Assembly (NCBI GenBank): GCA_039105265.1
Contig: JAPFFF010000031.1
Location: 1 to 64,000, forward strand
Direction: 5' to 3'
DNA: 64,000 bases
Source of the DNA: Tritrichomonas musculus
Lineage: Eukaryota; Parabasalia; Tritrichomonadida; Tritrichomonadidae
Shown here one piece after another: positions 19,801 through 28,855 of this stretch. Position 1 is the stretch's first letter. Every line of letters starts with the position of its first letter. Made by a program: the position numbers and the translations under genes. The notes under the pieces were generated by a model that did not search any database, had not been told where the DNA came from, and saw only the letters and a program-made list of their open reading frames with translations.

Positions 19801-21427
19801 ATGGTAAAGATTGTTTTTCAACAATGAAGTTTTTCTTAAATTTACCATCACATTTATTAACATGTTGTTCAAATCGTTTATGATTATTAATTCCTCTAAC
19901 AACATATGATTTACATTTAGGACAAACTAACAATCCAGTTAATTTTTCAGCATCTTTGATATACATAATATGAAGTATTTGACCTTTTGAATAAAGTAAG
20001 GCATTAAATGTTGTGTATGATTTATCAAAAAACCATTGTTCAGATATGTCATATAAACCAGTACCAAAATATTCATAAATGTTAACATTGATTTTATGCT
20101 TTTGTGCTGAAAGTTTCATTTCTTCCATTGTTGTACCATCATAATTATTCAAGAAATTAAGAGCTTCATTTGTGATTTTAGTTTTATATGGAAATCCATG
20201 TTCTTCACATAAAAGACGCCGTGCATGATTTGTTCGGTCATTTAATTTATAACTTTTATAATTTAATAATTTTGGATTAACACAAACAGCTAAAAAACGA
20301 TACCAACACATTTTATCATCTTCATTATCAGTAATGATAAGTTTTGATTTGACAAGTTCTTCAGGAAGCTGTAATTTACCAGTAATTTTAACTAATCGTG
20401 AAATCGTAAATGCAACTGATGAAACAAAAGTAAGTTTAACTGATGACTCAGAAACTTCATAGTTATGAAGAACAGACTCAATATAAAATTTGATTTTTTC
20501 AAGGTCGGAATTTGTTTGAACAGTTATAGGAATATTTGATGAATATTTATAATTGATTGCATTAATTACTCGTTTTTCGTAATCATAACGGATTATTTCG
20601 CCATGTTGTTTTATGGGTATTTCAAAGATACCAGATAATTCAAAAGTTAACTTAAAAGGTTTACGTTCTGATTTAAAGACTACATCTTCAAGGTAATTAA
20701 ATATATCATCAATGGTTGAAAATGAATTCAGATAATAAACAACTATTGGATCTTTATTTTGGTTTTTGGTAACAACTTCTTGATCCTTTAATGCTTTTCT
20801 ATGTTGTTCAAGTAAATTTAAAGCAAGTTCATATTCATGTGGAACATTGACAACTAAGTAATCAATATCTTTACTTTGAAAATCATGACCAAAGTCTTTG
20901 AAGAAATTAATTAATTCTTCATTCTGGGCTTCAAATAACTTTTGAGCATATGGTTTTAATGGTTTCATTTCTTTTGGAGGAAGTGGTTTAAGTAATGGTT
21001 TATTATTTAAAAGTTCATCAAGCATACGTTTATAATTTGCTTTTTGGGTATGAATGACAGATTTTTCATTATTGATTTGAGAAACAAATTTGGTTTGTGT
21101 TTGTTGCTTATGTAATTCATCAATTGAATTTTTAATTTTAAGTTTATGCAAATTATTATAGAAATATTCATCTGAATCGATGTATTTGTGTGGAGGATGT
21201 GGTGATGGAATATTTAATCCTTTAGCGAACCAATACATTGAATTATAATCATTTTCTCCATCATATCCTCTATCTAAAATATCTTGTACTATTGAGTCAA
21301 TTAAATTTTCACGTAAATCTTTTTCATTATTAAATTCATTTTTCCATTCATCAATGGTTGTATTATCATTATGAACTAAATTATCAAGTTCAATTAATTT
21401 TTCTATTGGTGTTTTATCTAATTTCAT
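16838..21427 (-). CDS. Protein-primed family B DNA polymerase with an internal HNH-type zinc module (Maverick A)
   Basis: The 1529-residue product replicates the element from its ends. In order: a long N-terminal region; an OTU-like-looking segment around a Cys/Trp-Tyr-Arg motif (about 365-460); a Cys/His zinc motif (502-526); exonuclease motifs YDFETME (572-578), FGFNSSRFDSN (667-677) and YNDNDVEMM (810-818); then CHLCGEHFT … TLDRINNDIGH … CLLACASCNQLR (930-970). Polymerase motif A is GVDFNSLYPSSFS (1053-1065), motif B KFYKISMNGSYGYDG (about 1249-1263) and motif C ADTDSAYF (1351-1358). The 930-970 block fits the zinc HNH pattern and is not a standard polymerase part. The gene fills the right quarter of the element and faces the integrase. 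Confidence 0.95.
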   Translation of the reverse strand: MKLDKTPIEKLIELDNLVHNDNTTIDEWKNEFNNEKDLRENLIDSIVQDILDRGYDGENDYNSMYWFAKGLNIPSPHPPHKYIDSDEYFYNNLHKLKIKNSIDELHKQQTQTKFVSQINNEKSVIHTQKANYKRMLDELLNNKPLLKPLPPKEMKPLKPYAQKLFEAQNEELINFFKDFGHDFQSKDIDYLVVNVPHEYELALNLLEQHRKALKDQEVVTKNQNKDPIVVYYLNSFSTIDDIFNYLEDVVFKSERKPFKLTFELSGIFEIPIKQHGEIIRYDYEKRVINAINYKYSSNIPITVQTNSDLEKIKFYIESVLHNYEVSESSVKLTFVSSVAFTISRLVKITGKLQLPEELVKSKLIITDNEDDKMCWYRFLAVCVNPKLLNYKSYKLNDRTNHARRLLCEEHGFPYKTKITNEALNFLNNYDGTTMEEMKLSAQKHKINVNIYEYFGTGLYDISEQWFFDKSYTTFNALLYSKGQILHIMYIKDAEKLTGLLVCPKCKSYVVRGINNHKRFEQHVNKCDGKFKKNFIVEKQSLPYCPHILSNSVYEYCLAHNLQFKPQEYYMTYDFETMEHSINESLTKSTTINSRLVPLSVSCCIKFSSGTLTKHFDARDKDFIIHWIEYMFNQAHLIINDKINFYKQMLNIEDPKDIVHDLETVTVFGFNSSRFDSNLFKQYFNHKGENCSWSVDNNSLIGSSTALKQFILKSDKISLRFIDAQAFIAGGTLKQFGIDFGGESNSSKGVFPYEAVNTENFNVVLSQSQPFEYKDFYSYLGQRFLITEEEYNLYLEDSKRFNTRWDYLLSYNDNDVEMMIKPIDNLINLNAQYNVDLISNLSLSKNSVCIKYALAYKDFDPSIDYNIINTSNTFIPSLNWWSYKCDSYYYQDERFNKLNPNKPQRNLNKVVSEDDFDEFMKLYNNPSTGKCHLCGEHFTNHNKPTLDRINNDIGHELSNCLLACASCNQLRNRSDDKVTRLRIQLNKYCRLHKLPSTLSNEKEYYDLREGITGGLSMVMHRKNIRGVSHINKFKFEHNKVISYDTPHIVSHVVGVDFNSLYPSSFSSNYHEFNPYHGGIMYMPGSLITRFECYDENGNKKDEVYKKCMNIIYTKHRYEPNPELIFRAKVKLECPINKINDLINFPPVFRNFDIKNTEDVIGKYMYQYGKKNKISVIDKTDTKLTMTLDTMGEFKSFGCYYLWFLIDHGLKVTDILNLSLYEANKAFHPFVNEFMRKRQDIIAGKSSGNEKFYKISMNGSYGYDGMNTEKYSKVKICDSDKAYQSIVSDTYINGSRIADDTFLIQSNPKSFRCKTCIQTAFFTLDNAKFWYLTFIYDFMFKCLDTNKFHLTSADTDSAYFAIAGNMNESNDQVFKHIIKDQQFYDENIYKFMPDPSINTVYDEKKILGCCVEKYGDNQVALCPKCYTIWNNAFIDAQGKAHDGVTKSLKLKGVSLKTNKIVSSDYKDILDNQSVKSGKNINLQMNHNIMSKITINKNALTGFHNKMIVLTNEACAPFIKGLRANNYEVHES

Positions 21428-21469
21428 TTAGGTGGAAATAAAAATTTAAAAAATAAAAAATTAATTAGA

Positions 21470-22381
21470 TTTATTTTTGGATATGTGATATAAAAATAAA
21501 TGTTAAAATAATTTTATAATTTGTGGTGAACATTTATTTATTAAAATTGTTTTCGATTTATGTGAAACTTTGAAAAGTTTGAGCCCTTGGCGAAGTATTC
21601 AAATTATCAGACATTTCGGAAATAACGTATTTTATAAAATTTTATAAATTTGTGAGCGTATTCAAATTATCAGACATTTCGGAAATAACGTATTTTATAA
21701 AATTTTATAAATTTGTGTGAGTATTCAATTTATCAGACATTTAATTCAATTTATCAGACATTTAATTCAAATTATCAGACATTTCGGATATAACGTATTT
21801 TATAAAATTTTTTCGATTTGTGTGAAACTTTGAAAAGTTTGAGCCCTTGGCGAAGTATTCAAATTATCAGACATTTCGGAAATAACGAATTTGTAAATTG
21901 AGAAACATTCAAATTATCAGACATTTCGGAAATAACGAATTTGTAAAATTTTTTCGATTTATGTGAGTATTCAATTTATCAGACATTCCAGATAACGTAA
22001 ATTTAATCATTTATGTTATAAAATTTATGTTTTCAAGCCGCTTTGCGGCGTGGACGAAGTCCTTTTTTGACTTTTGAGATTTGAGGATGAAATTTATTAA
22101 AATCATTTATGAAGGGGTGATGAATCAGTGGACAAAGTCCTTTTTTGAGGTTTGAGGAAAAAAATTAAAATGTTAAAAAAAAATTTGTAATAATATTATC
22201 ACATATAACAAAATTTATGAATTAAAAATTAATGTGTGGATACGGTGGTGTATATAAATTGATATCATAGATTCTAAAAAGTAGTGAGTTGTGGATTGGT
22301 GAAATCGTTATATATATAATAACTGTGTAATGTGACGTAAACAATTATTAACCCCCCACTGCTTATCTCATATACACTACT
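21470..22381. repeat. Right terminal inverted repeat of Maverick A
   Basis: Reverse-complement partner of 2801-3607. It has the same subrepeats (ATTATCAGACATTTCGGAAATAACG in this orientation, here in a different copy number). It also carries a 13-bp mini-hairpin GCCGCTTTGCGGC at 22037-22049 and GGACGAAGTCC at 22052-22062, which the left end lacks at the equivalent position. The arms are otherwise close, consistent with a young element whose ends are kept similar by replication or conversion. Confidence 0.9.
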
Positions 22382-22386
22382 TATGT

Positions 22387-23186
22387 TTAAGCTTTTTTTG
22401 TAATTATTTGAGCAAATAAAATCATTATACAAAAACGTATTTTTCGATAATTTTAATATATTGATTATCTTTAAATTAATAATATTTATCTTTATTTTTT
22501 AATAAATATATATTTAATTTTGTTTGTTAATGTGCATAAAACATGAATTATTATTTAAATTATAAAAAATAAAGTGAAATCGTTATATTTACCAATTCCT
22601 TATGAATTTAGTAAATAAAATTTTATATCAAAAAGTTAGCATTATCACAAAAAGTTTAAATTTTTCAATAAATTACATATTTTCATATTTATCTTTCTTC
22701 CTCTACTATAGATTTGTTTGAGTTGTATTTATATTTTATTTATTATATAATATTGAATATATTTTTCTTATTTAGAAGACATAATTAAAAATTTTGAAAT
22801 TTTGGTAAATTGATACCCCTTTATGAAGAATGCAGATTTTGCAGTTTCTGAATTAGGAAATAATTAGAAATTTTCATTTATTGTGACAATACTTTGGAAT
22901 AATGAAGATATCCATAATATATTCAATGTTATAAATAAAAAGATATAATTATATTGTTCACTAAAATATGATTTTTTCTTCAATTTAATATTCAAATCGT
23001 CATTTAAACATTTTATAGATTATTTTGATGATAAAAAGAAATAAAAATAATCTGTATTTAGCTTAAAAAATTAAAAATACATTTTAAAGAAGAAAAATGA
23101 CCGTTAAGACACTTAAGGTGAATACCTCTCTTTATAATATTTCTTATTTTTACTCAAAAAGTGAAAAGAATTTTATTCTCTAAAAA
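22387..23186. other. AT-rich spacer upstream of the RING gene
   Basis: About 800 bp of AT-rich DNA between Maverick A and the RNF10-like gene. A short frame opens at ATG 23098 and runs 28 codons to a stop just before the RING gene frame. I see no repeats, RNA gene or clear initiator. Confidence 0.55.
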
Positions 23187-24884
23187 TTGAGCAACAAATC
23201 TCAGCAAACAAAAAAAGGAGGATATCCTCAAAGGACTGGTCGTCCTCTTCCAAAATCTGCCTACAAATTCCATAGTAATGAAATTCATTTTGCTCCACAG
23301 AGATCTAGAGTTACTGGACTTATGAGACCATTTTCTTCATCTGCATTTGTTGCAGGTAATTTTCTCTTCGTTTATAAAAACTGTAGCCAACTTCAGATTT
23401 TCGCTAAATCTCTAGGTTTAACTACAAAACAAGAAAATACCAAAGAAATATATGAGCTTGAAAATAAAGAAGCTGAAGGTTTGATAAAGGATAGTGAAAG
23501 CGATCAATCTGGAAATATTCTAGCAGAAAAATTACAAAATGAACTCAATGATACTTTGTTTTCTCATTGCATTCATCCTAACTCAGGCGCCAATTTTTCA
23601 CTCGTTTTTTCAGTTATTGTTCACCAACCTGATGACTTTATATGCCCTATTTGTCTTTTCCGCCCAGTCGCTCCCCGAGTTACTCATTGCGGTCACATTT
23701 TCTGTGCGGATTGCATTACACAACATATATCAATGTGTGATGATCCTTTTTGTCCAGTTTGTTATAAGAAGTTATTTTTTGATAAAAATCAAGATTCAAT
23801 ACAATTAATTCGAGCTGATCTCAGGCTTTACCCAAAAATAGGCTCAATTTTTAATTGCAATAACACAAATTCAAATTCTTCAGAATCCCAATCAAATCAA
23901 AAAATGGAACTTCACTTTTTATTTAAAAAGATTAAAAGAAATCATAAAAATTGTGTTTGTTTTCTAGAAGATGATACAAATGCTCTTTATTTACCAAAAG
24001 CGTCACAACAATCAGCACCTTATTGCCATTTTATGCTTGCTGATAATAAATATGCTAAAACTCTTCTTGAAAAAGAGAAAAAAGATTTATTAAATCAAAT
24101 TGATATTTTTAAAGAATATAATGATGAATTGAAATCTTCATTCATTAAAGAAATTTATGAAAGCGTTTGCAAGGAAGTAAAAATAGAAATAACAGAAGAT
24201 GATGGACCTTCATTCTTTCTTCAGGAGTCAAAGCCTAATGATTACTTTCACTTTTACCAGGATTCTGGTGGCAGACTGGTTTTTTTGGATCCACTATGCA
24301 TGAAAATGCTCAGTCTGCAATTTGGATCTATTATTCAAGCTCCAAATCAAATAGAAGTCGATGCATTGAAATTGACGACAATATCAGTTGATCAGCATTT
24401 TAGAGATCGCCATCGCTCTCTTGGGCACTTACCAGCTGGAGCTGATATAACATTTGTACTAGCTGATCTAAAAAAAATAGTTTCAGATGATATTTACTCA
24501 CTATTTTCAGAAAAAATAGAGAAAAGGATAAAGATTGATGATGATGATCTTAATTCCTTCGAAAATGAACCTTTGACTGAGGCCGATTTCCCAGCTATGT
24601 TTACACAAAAGCAGTCAAATAATACACGAACTTCCCAAAAAGGTGGCTGGGCAAGCATTAAAATTGATAGCTCACCAGCTTCGCAAGAAAAGAGTAAACA
24701 CACACTCTCTCTTGATGATGATTTCCCAACATTTGGCTCAGCTTTTCCAAAGAAAAAATCTTCTTGGGGTAAACCTCAACCTCAATTACAGCCACATCCA
24801 CAACCACCTCCATTATCATCGCCCGTTCCAAATAGGAAAAATGATTTTCCGAATTTAAATGACGCAAAAAAGAAGACAAAATAG
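23187..24884 (+). CDS. RNF10-like RING-finger protein, probable E3 ubiquitin ligase
   Basis: The frame encodes up to 565 residues. Residues 30-65 (NEIHFAPQRSRVTGLMRPFS, then a 'F-x-x-xNF-F-V' stretch) match the conserved N-terminal box of RNF10/Mag2 proteins. A C3HC4 RING follows at 153-192: CPIC, C-x-H-x-x-C-x-x-C, CPVC. The C-terminal half has acidic Ser/Asp runs and a Lys-rich end. Yeast Mag2 and animal RNF10 ubiquitylate small ribosomal subunit proteins on stalled ribosomes, so a role in ribosome quality control is likely. The frame's first codon is TTG after an in-frame stop, which is implausible in a eukaryote. Either the true start is a downstream ATG (near residue 46), which would lose the conserved box, or an upstream exon or intron exists. 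The ATG at 23098 is a candidate. Confidence 0.82.
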   Translation: MSNKSQQTKKGGYPQRTGRPLPKSAYKFHSNEIHFAPQRSRVTGLMRPFSSSAFVAGNFLFVYKNCSQLQIFAKSLGLTTKQENTKEIYELENKEAEGLIKDSESDQSGNILAEKLQNELNDTLFSHCIHPNSGANFSLVFSVIVHQPDDFICPICLFRPVAPRVTHCGHIFCADCITQHISMCDDPFCPVCYKKLFFDKNQDSIQLIRADLRLYPKIGSIFNCNNTNSNSSESQSNQKMELHFLFKKIKRNHKNCVCFLEDDTNALYLPKASQQSAPYCHFMLADNKYAKTLLEKEKKDLLNQIDIFKEYNDELKSSFIKEIYESVCKEVKIEITEDDGPSFFLQESKPNDYFHFYQDSGGRLVFLDPLCMKMLSLQFGSIIQAPNQIEVDALKLTTISVDQHFRDRHRSLGHLPAGADITFVLADLKKIVSDDIYSLFSEKIEKRIKIDDDDLNSFENEPLTEADFPAMFTQKQSNNTRTSQKGGWASIKIDSSPASQEKSKHTLSLDDDFPTFGSAFPKKKSSWGKPQPQLQPHPQPPPLSSPVPNRKNDFPNLNDAKKKTK

Positions 24885-25455
24885 GAATCGTTAAAATTTT
24901 TTTTATCAGAATCAATTATAAATCATCTTTCCAAATTATATTATAATAGGGTAATTTAATAATCTTATTAATTGCCCAATATTATCTGCACTAACTTGGC
25001 TTACAAGGATATTAACATCATTAGAATAGCAAAACTTTTTTTTTCAATGGGTAGTACACCAATATGCTATGGAAAAAAGATTTGATTGGAAATAAATAAA
25101 TTTCTTAATTGCAAATTTCAAATTCTCAATAGTTGGCTGTTTGTGATGTGCTATCCGAAGTTCTATAGGAACTAAAATTTTCCACCTTAGCCATTCAGCG
25201 ATGATTATGATTTGAATCCAATAATTCAAGATTTTCACTGTTTAAAATCTTAATAAAATAATAAAATAATAAATTTTATTATTTTATATTATTATTTCAC
25301 AAAAAAATGTTTTTACAGACAAAACTTTTTCTTTTCGAAAAAAAATGGATTTTTAAAACATATGGATCTTAATGATATGAAAAAGTTTTGTAAATATGGA
25401 AATTCCTTTTTCGCCGATCTCTATTTTATATTATTTTATTATTTTATATTATTTA
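24885..25455. other. AT-rich intergenic DNA with a first TTATTTTA array
   Basis: No gene seen. A short TTTATTATTTTATATTATTA run occurs at about 25270-25295 and another at 25425-25455. These resemble the arrays that border the transposon-like segments further right. Confidence 0.5.
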
Positions 25456-26242
25456 TAGGTCGGCCAGAATAACGAGTTTTGTCAAAAAAAATAAAAAAAC
25501 GTAGGAATATATTCTATTTGATATATAATATTATATGATATCTACATATTCTGTTTACCAAGTTTCATCCAATTTCTTGAGTTGAGTTTTGTGAAATTTA
25601 TGTTTTTTTTTTAAATAAATAATTTTAATATATCCTATAATTATAATGAAAAAAGTTAATTATTTATGTTTAATTATATCTATAATATTGTATTACATTT
25701 AATGTAATCATTGATAAATATTTATTTATTTTATTAAACACGAAAAATGTATTTTTAAAAATTTCAAAATTCAATTCTTTTTGAAAAAGTTTGGGCAATT
25801 TTCTTATAAGATTTTCTTCTTCTTTTTCATTTTTAAGTCGATTTTTGTTTTTATATAAGTTTTTGTAATATAATAAAATAAAAATAAAAAGGAAATATGA
25901 TCTTCTTTTTTTCAATAATTGTGTTAATTTTTTTCCATCAATTCACTGATGAATAATAAATATTACTTAATTATTATTATATTTATATATATAATGTATA
26001 GTTAAAATCCATATAAAATAATAAAATAACACTTAAATTTAATATATAACAGGATATAATTATTTTAAATTCAAATTTCAAAAAAATGATGATAAAAAAA
26101 ATCCAACTCAAGAATTCCCATCAAATTTGGATATTTTCTTAATCATATGATCATGAAACAAATATATAAGTTTGGGAAGTTTCTAGCGTTTTTTAAAATT
26201 TGGCTTTATGTTTTTGACAAATACGTTATTTTGGCCGACCTA
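25456..26242. mobile_element. Nonautonomous TIR element (787 bp) between AT arrays
   Basis: The segment starts TAGGTCGGCCAGAATAACG and ends with CGTTATTTTGGCCGACCTA, an inverted repeat with one mismatch. Looser inverted similarity continues inward for over 100 bp, including CTTGAGTTG text near 25580 and its complement near 26105. No transposase is encoded. The flanks are AT arrays, so a target duplication cannot be read. The termini suggest a miniature inverted-repeat transposon, family undetermined. Confidence 0.65.
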
Positions 26243-26279
26243 TTATTATTTTATTATTTTATATTATTTTATTATTTTA

Positions 26280-27619
26280 TAGGGTGGTCAAATCGGCCCA
26301 AAATAATATTTTTTAAAAATCATGGGCCAAAATGTGGGTCAAGATGGGTTAATGTGGGTCAAAAATAATCAATAAATATCACATATATTTTTTTAAATAT
26401 AAAAATATATTAATATAATTATCGTTTTATATCTTTTTAAAAGTATTTTTTTTCTGCTAATTTAATAAATTGAATGCGATAAAACTATATTAAATAATAT
26501 CTAATTTGATAGTTTTTTTATCGTTTTCATCAGAAATATTGAGTATCCAAAAAATAAATATATCTTCCTAAAAGTTTTTTATATTAAATAAACTAACCTA
26601 TTTTTATTATATATAATGGTCATAAATATAAATTAAATAAATAAAACAATAAAAAACATATATAAAATTTTGGCCCAACTTGGCCCAAGTTAGCCCAAGT
26701 TGGCCCAAATTTTTTGGGCTAACTTTTCTCACAAATTTTGAATAATTCAGAGGATATTTGGCAATTAAATTTGGGCTAACTTGGGTCAAGTTGGGCCAAC
26801 TTGGGCCAAAATTTTGCATTCAAAATAAATTAATATATCAGTATATTTATATCTTCCTATGAAGTTAAGAGGCTATTTAAGAATTAAAATAATAATAATT
26901 AAAGATATCCTTAATTATTATATTATTATTTAACTTTTCATTAGTAAATATGAAATGTATTTCTAAAATTATGATTATATGACATAAACAAAATGTTTAA
27001 TGCAGCTTTTTTATTTTAAACATTTGAGATATTAAATTATCTGATAAAATTTATCATTTTTTTTCATATGTTGATCATTATTTTTGCACCAATTTTCATT
27101 TCAAAACATTTTTTTTAGGTAAAATCATATAATTTTGATAAAATGAGATGAATTAATATAATTATTCGATATGACTTTATCTTTTTATAGTTTAGGAAAA
27201 ACATACAGAAATTTTCTAAGTGGTATAATTGTAATTAGATACCACTTGTTCGACTCAACCCTGTGCCTTATTTTTTTAAAACAAATTAAAATAAAATTTA
27301 TATTAATTTAAAACTTTGTTAAACGCATCCAAAAGCTAAATATTGCATTAGTGCTATCTTAATTTTATTATATTCTGCTTTTAACTGAAATTCTTCAAAA
27401 TATTTAATAACAATAAGATGAGAAAAAAAAAAATACAAGCAAATAAATCATAATGAATTAATCAAATATATATGGGAAAATTCAAAATATATGAAATAAT
27501 GAATTTGATCAACCCAATAAAAATACCTGTTTTATTTTAGGTAAAAAATTGACCTCAACGATCAATATTTTTAAAAATTTTCTCTTCTCCCTCCCCCGCT
27601 CGACAACATTTTTCGCAAA

Positions 27620-27663
<44 letters not shown>

Positions 27664-27784
27664 CAATTATTTGACCTTTTTTGATCGTTATTACTTGAAA
27701 AAAATTGAGAGGATATTTGGTGACCCAATTACTACGTTTTTTTTGACCCATTTTTCTTTTTTTGGCCCACCCAGTGCCACCCTA
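26280..27784. mobile_element. Nonautonomous TIR element (1.5 kb) with GGCCCAA repeats
   Basis: The segment starts TAGGGTGGTC and ends GTGCCACCCTA. The inner ends share GGGCCAAAA and GGGTCAAAA in inverted orientation. It carries a long internal palindrome built from GGCCCAA (26666-26816) and a 43-base poly(A) run near 27619-27662. No coding capacity is seen. TAGGG-type ends recall hAT elements, but a target duplication is hidden by flanking AT arrays. Confidence 0.5.
26666..26816. repeat. Inverted GGCCCAA/TTGGGCC repeat cluster
   Basis: The left half has GGCCCAACTTGGCCCAAG, TTAGCCCAAGTTGGCCCAAA and so on. The right half (from about 26767) is its near reverse complement, GGGCTAACTTGGGTCAAG and TTGGGCCAACTTGGGCC. 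The pair would fold into a stem of about 48 bp with a loop of about 50 bases. It stands out by its G+C content in AT-rich DNA. Confidence 0.8.
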
Positions 27785-28258
27785 TTATTTTATATTATTT
27801 TATTATTTTATATTATTTTATTATTTTATATTATAGGTAGAAATTATTACTCTTCACCCATTCAATTTTTTTGCTTCTTATTACTGCACTTTGAAGTTCG
27901 ATGCCTAAATTTTAAAAAATTAATAATTAAATAAGTATTCTCTCAAAATATAGAAATATTATTATCATATTCACTTCATATTTTTTGTATAAATTCATAA
28001 TAAATTAATTATATAAAAAAAATTTATTGAATGAGCTCATTGAATATATTGTGAGAATGAATTATTTATCCTTTATAGAAAATTGATTATAGATATTGAA
28101 TATATTCTGAGGTTTTTAATTATTTAATGAAAAAAAATTGATAGAAGTGATTGAATATTTTATGAATGCAGATTCTTTTTTATTATCAATTTTGTTATAA
28201 AAATATAGTGAATTATTGACCTTGTAGATTAAAACAGATTTTTTTTGACCTTATACTA

Positions 28259-28410
28259 AGGCCAAATAAGATTGAATTCCTTATTACTGTAACCGCCAAA
28301 ATGCAGTAATAAGCGATCATTATTCACCTATTATAGGTCAAATAAAATTGAATTCCTTATTACTGTAACCGCCAAACCGCAGTAATAAGAACTTTTTCAC
28401 CTTTCTAAAG
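28259..28410. repeat. Tandem hairpin module, two units of about 76 bp
   Basis: Two consecutive units each hold the hairpin CTTATTACTG … CAGTAATAAG (28280-28313 and 28356-28389) around TAACCGCCAAA. They are bracketed by GG(C/T)CAAAT and TTCACC text. A third hairpin of the same arm sequence lies at 28701-28731. A comparable two-unit module is at 50083-50215. Confidence 0.75.
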
Positions 28411-28855
28411 GCTAATAATTTTGACCTTTAAATATCTTAACAAATTAATTTTTTTTTTAACAAAATTGAATCATTCAAAAATCCACTTTTTTAAAATGAA
28501 AAGATAAAATGAATGAATAAAGATAGAACTTTTTGTATTACAAAATAATAATCTTTTTTTATAATTTTTGAAATAAATTTAGATATTATATATCAATATT
28601 TTGTAATATTTAATTTATATGCATTATATAATATATTCTCTTATAATATTCTTTAAATTTTTCATTTTTTTAAAATTATTTTAAAATTTTCAAAATTTCT
28701 TTATTACTGTGATTTTTTGCAACAGTAATAAATGCGAGCTGTATTTTATATTATTTTATTATTTTATATTATTTTATTATTTTATATTATTTTATTATTT
28801 TATATTATTTTATTATTTTATTTTATTTACAAAAAATTCAGGGGTATGATGTTTT

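Larger units (their letters stand above)
2801..22381. mobile_element. Maverick/Polinton element A, apparently whole (19.6 kb)
   Basis: The element starts AGTAGTGTATATGAG at 2801 and ends with the reverse complement at 22381. It is flanked by the 5-bp direct repeat TATGT (2796-2800 and 22382-22386). Inverted termini run inward for 0.8-0.9 kb. Between them lie the hallmark genes: protein-primed family B DNA polymerase, retrovirus-type DDE integrase, FtsK/HerA-type packaging ATPase and a probable major capsid protein, plus small virion-like proteins. AG/CT ends and a short target duplication are known for the family. I did not recognise the maturation protease that most Polintons carry. All major frames look open, so the copy looks whole and young. 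The two termini differ by several small insertions or deletions and substitutions. Confidence 0.93.
25250..28830. repeat. Recurring TTATTTTATTATTTTATAT arrays
   Basis: Nearly the same AT microsatellite occurs at about 25253-25295, 25425-25455, 26244-26280, 27784-27833 and 28740-28827. Each copy lies at the edge of a distinct non-array segment, and at least two of those segments have inverted ends. The arrays may be a preferred target for insertion, or target duplications expanded by slippage. All frames in the arrays are spurious. Confidence 0.8.

Noticed and set aside
27619-27662. Poly(A) run as a sign of a retroposed gene
   Set aside because: No coding or RNA-derived sequence precedes it and no flanking duplication is seen, so it looks like a simple homopolymer within a TIR segment.
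26147-27934. Short frames at 26147, 26607 and 27671
   Set aside because: They run across AT arrays and GGCCCAA palindromes inside transposon-like segments and show no protein-like composition.
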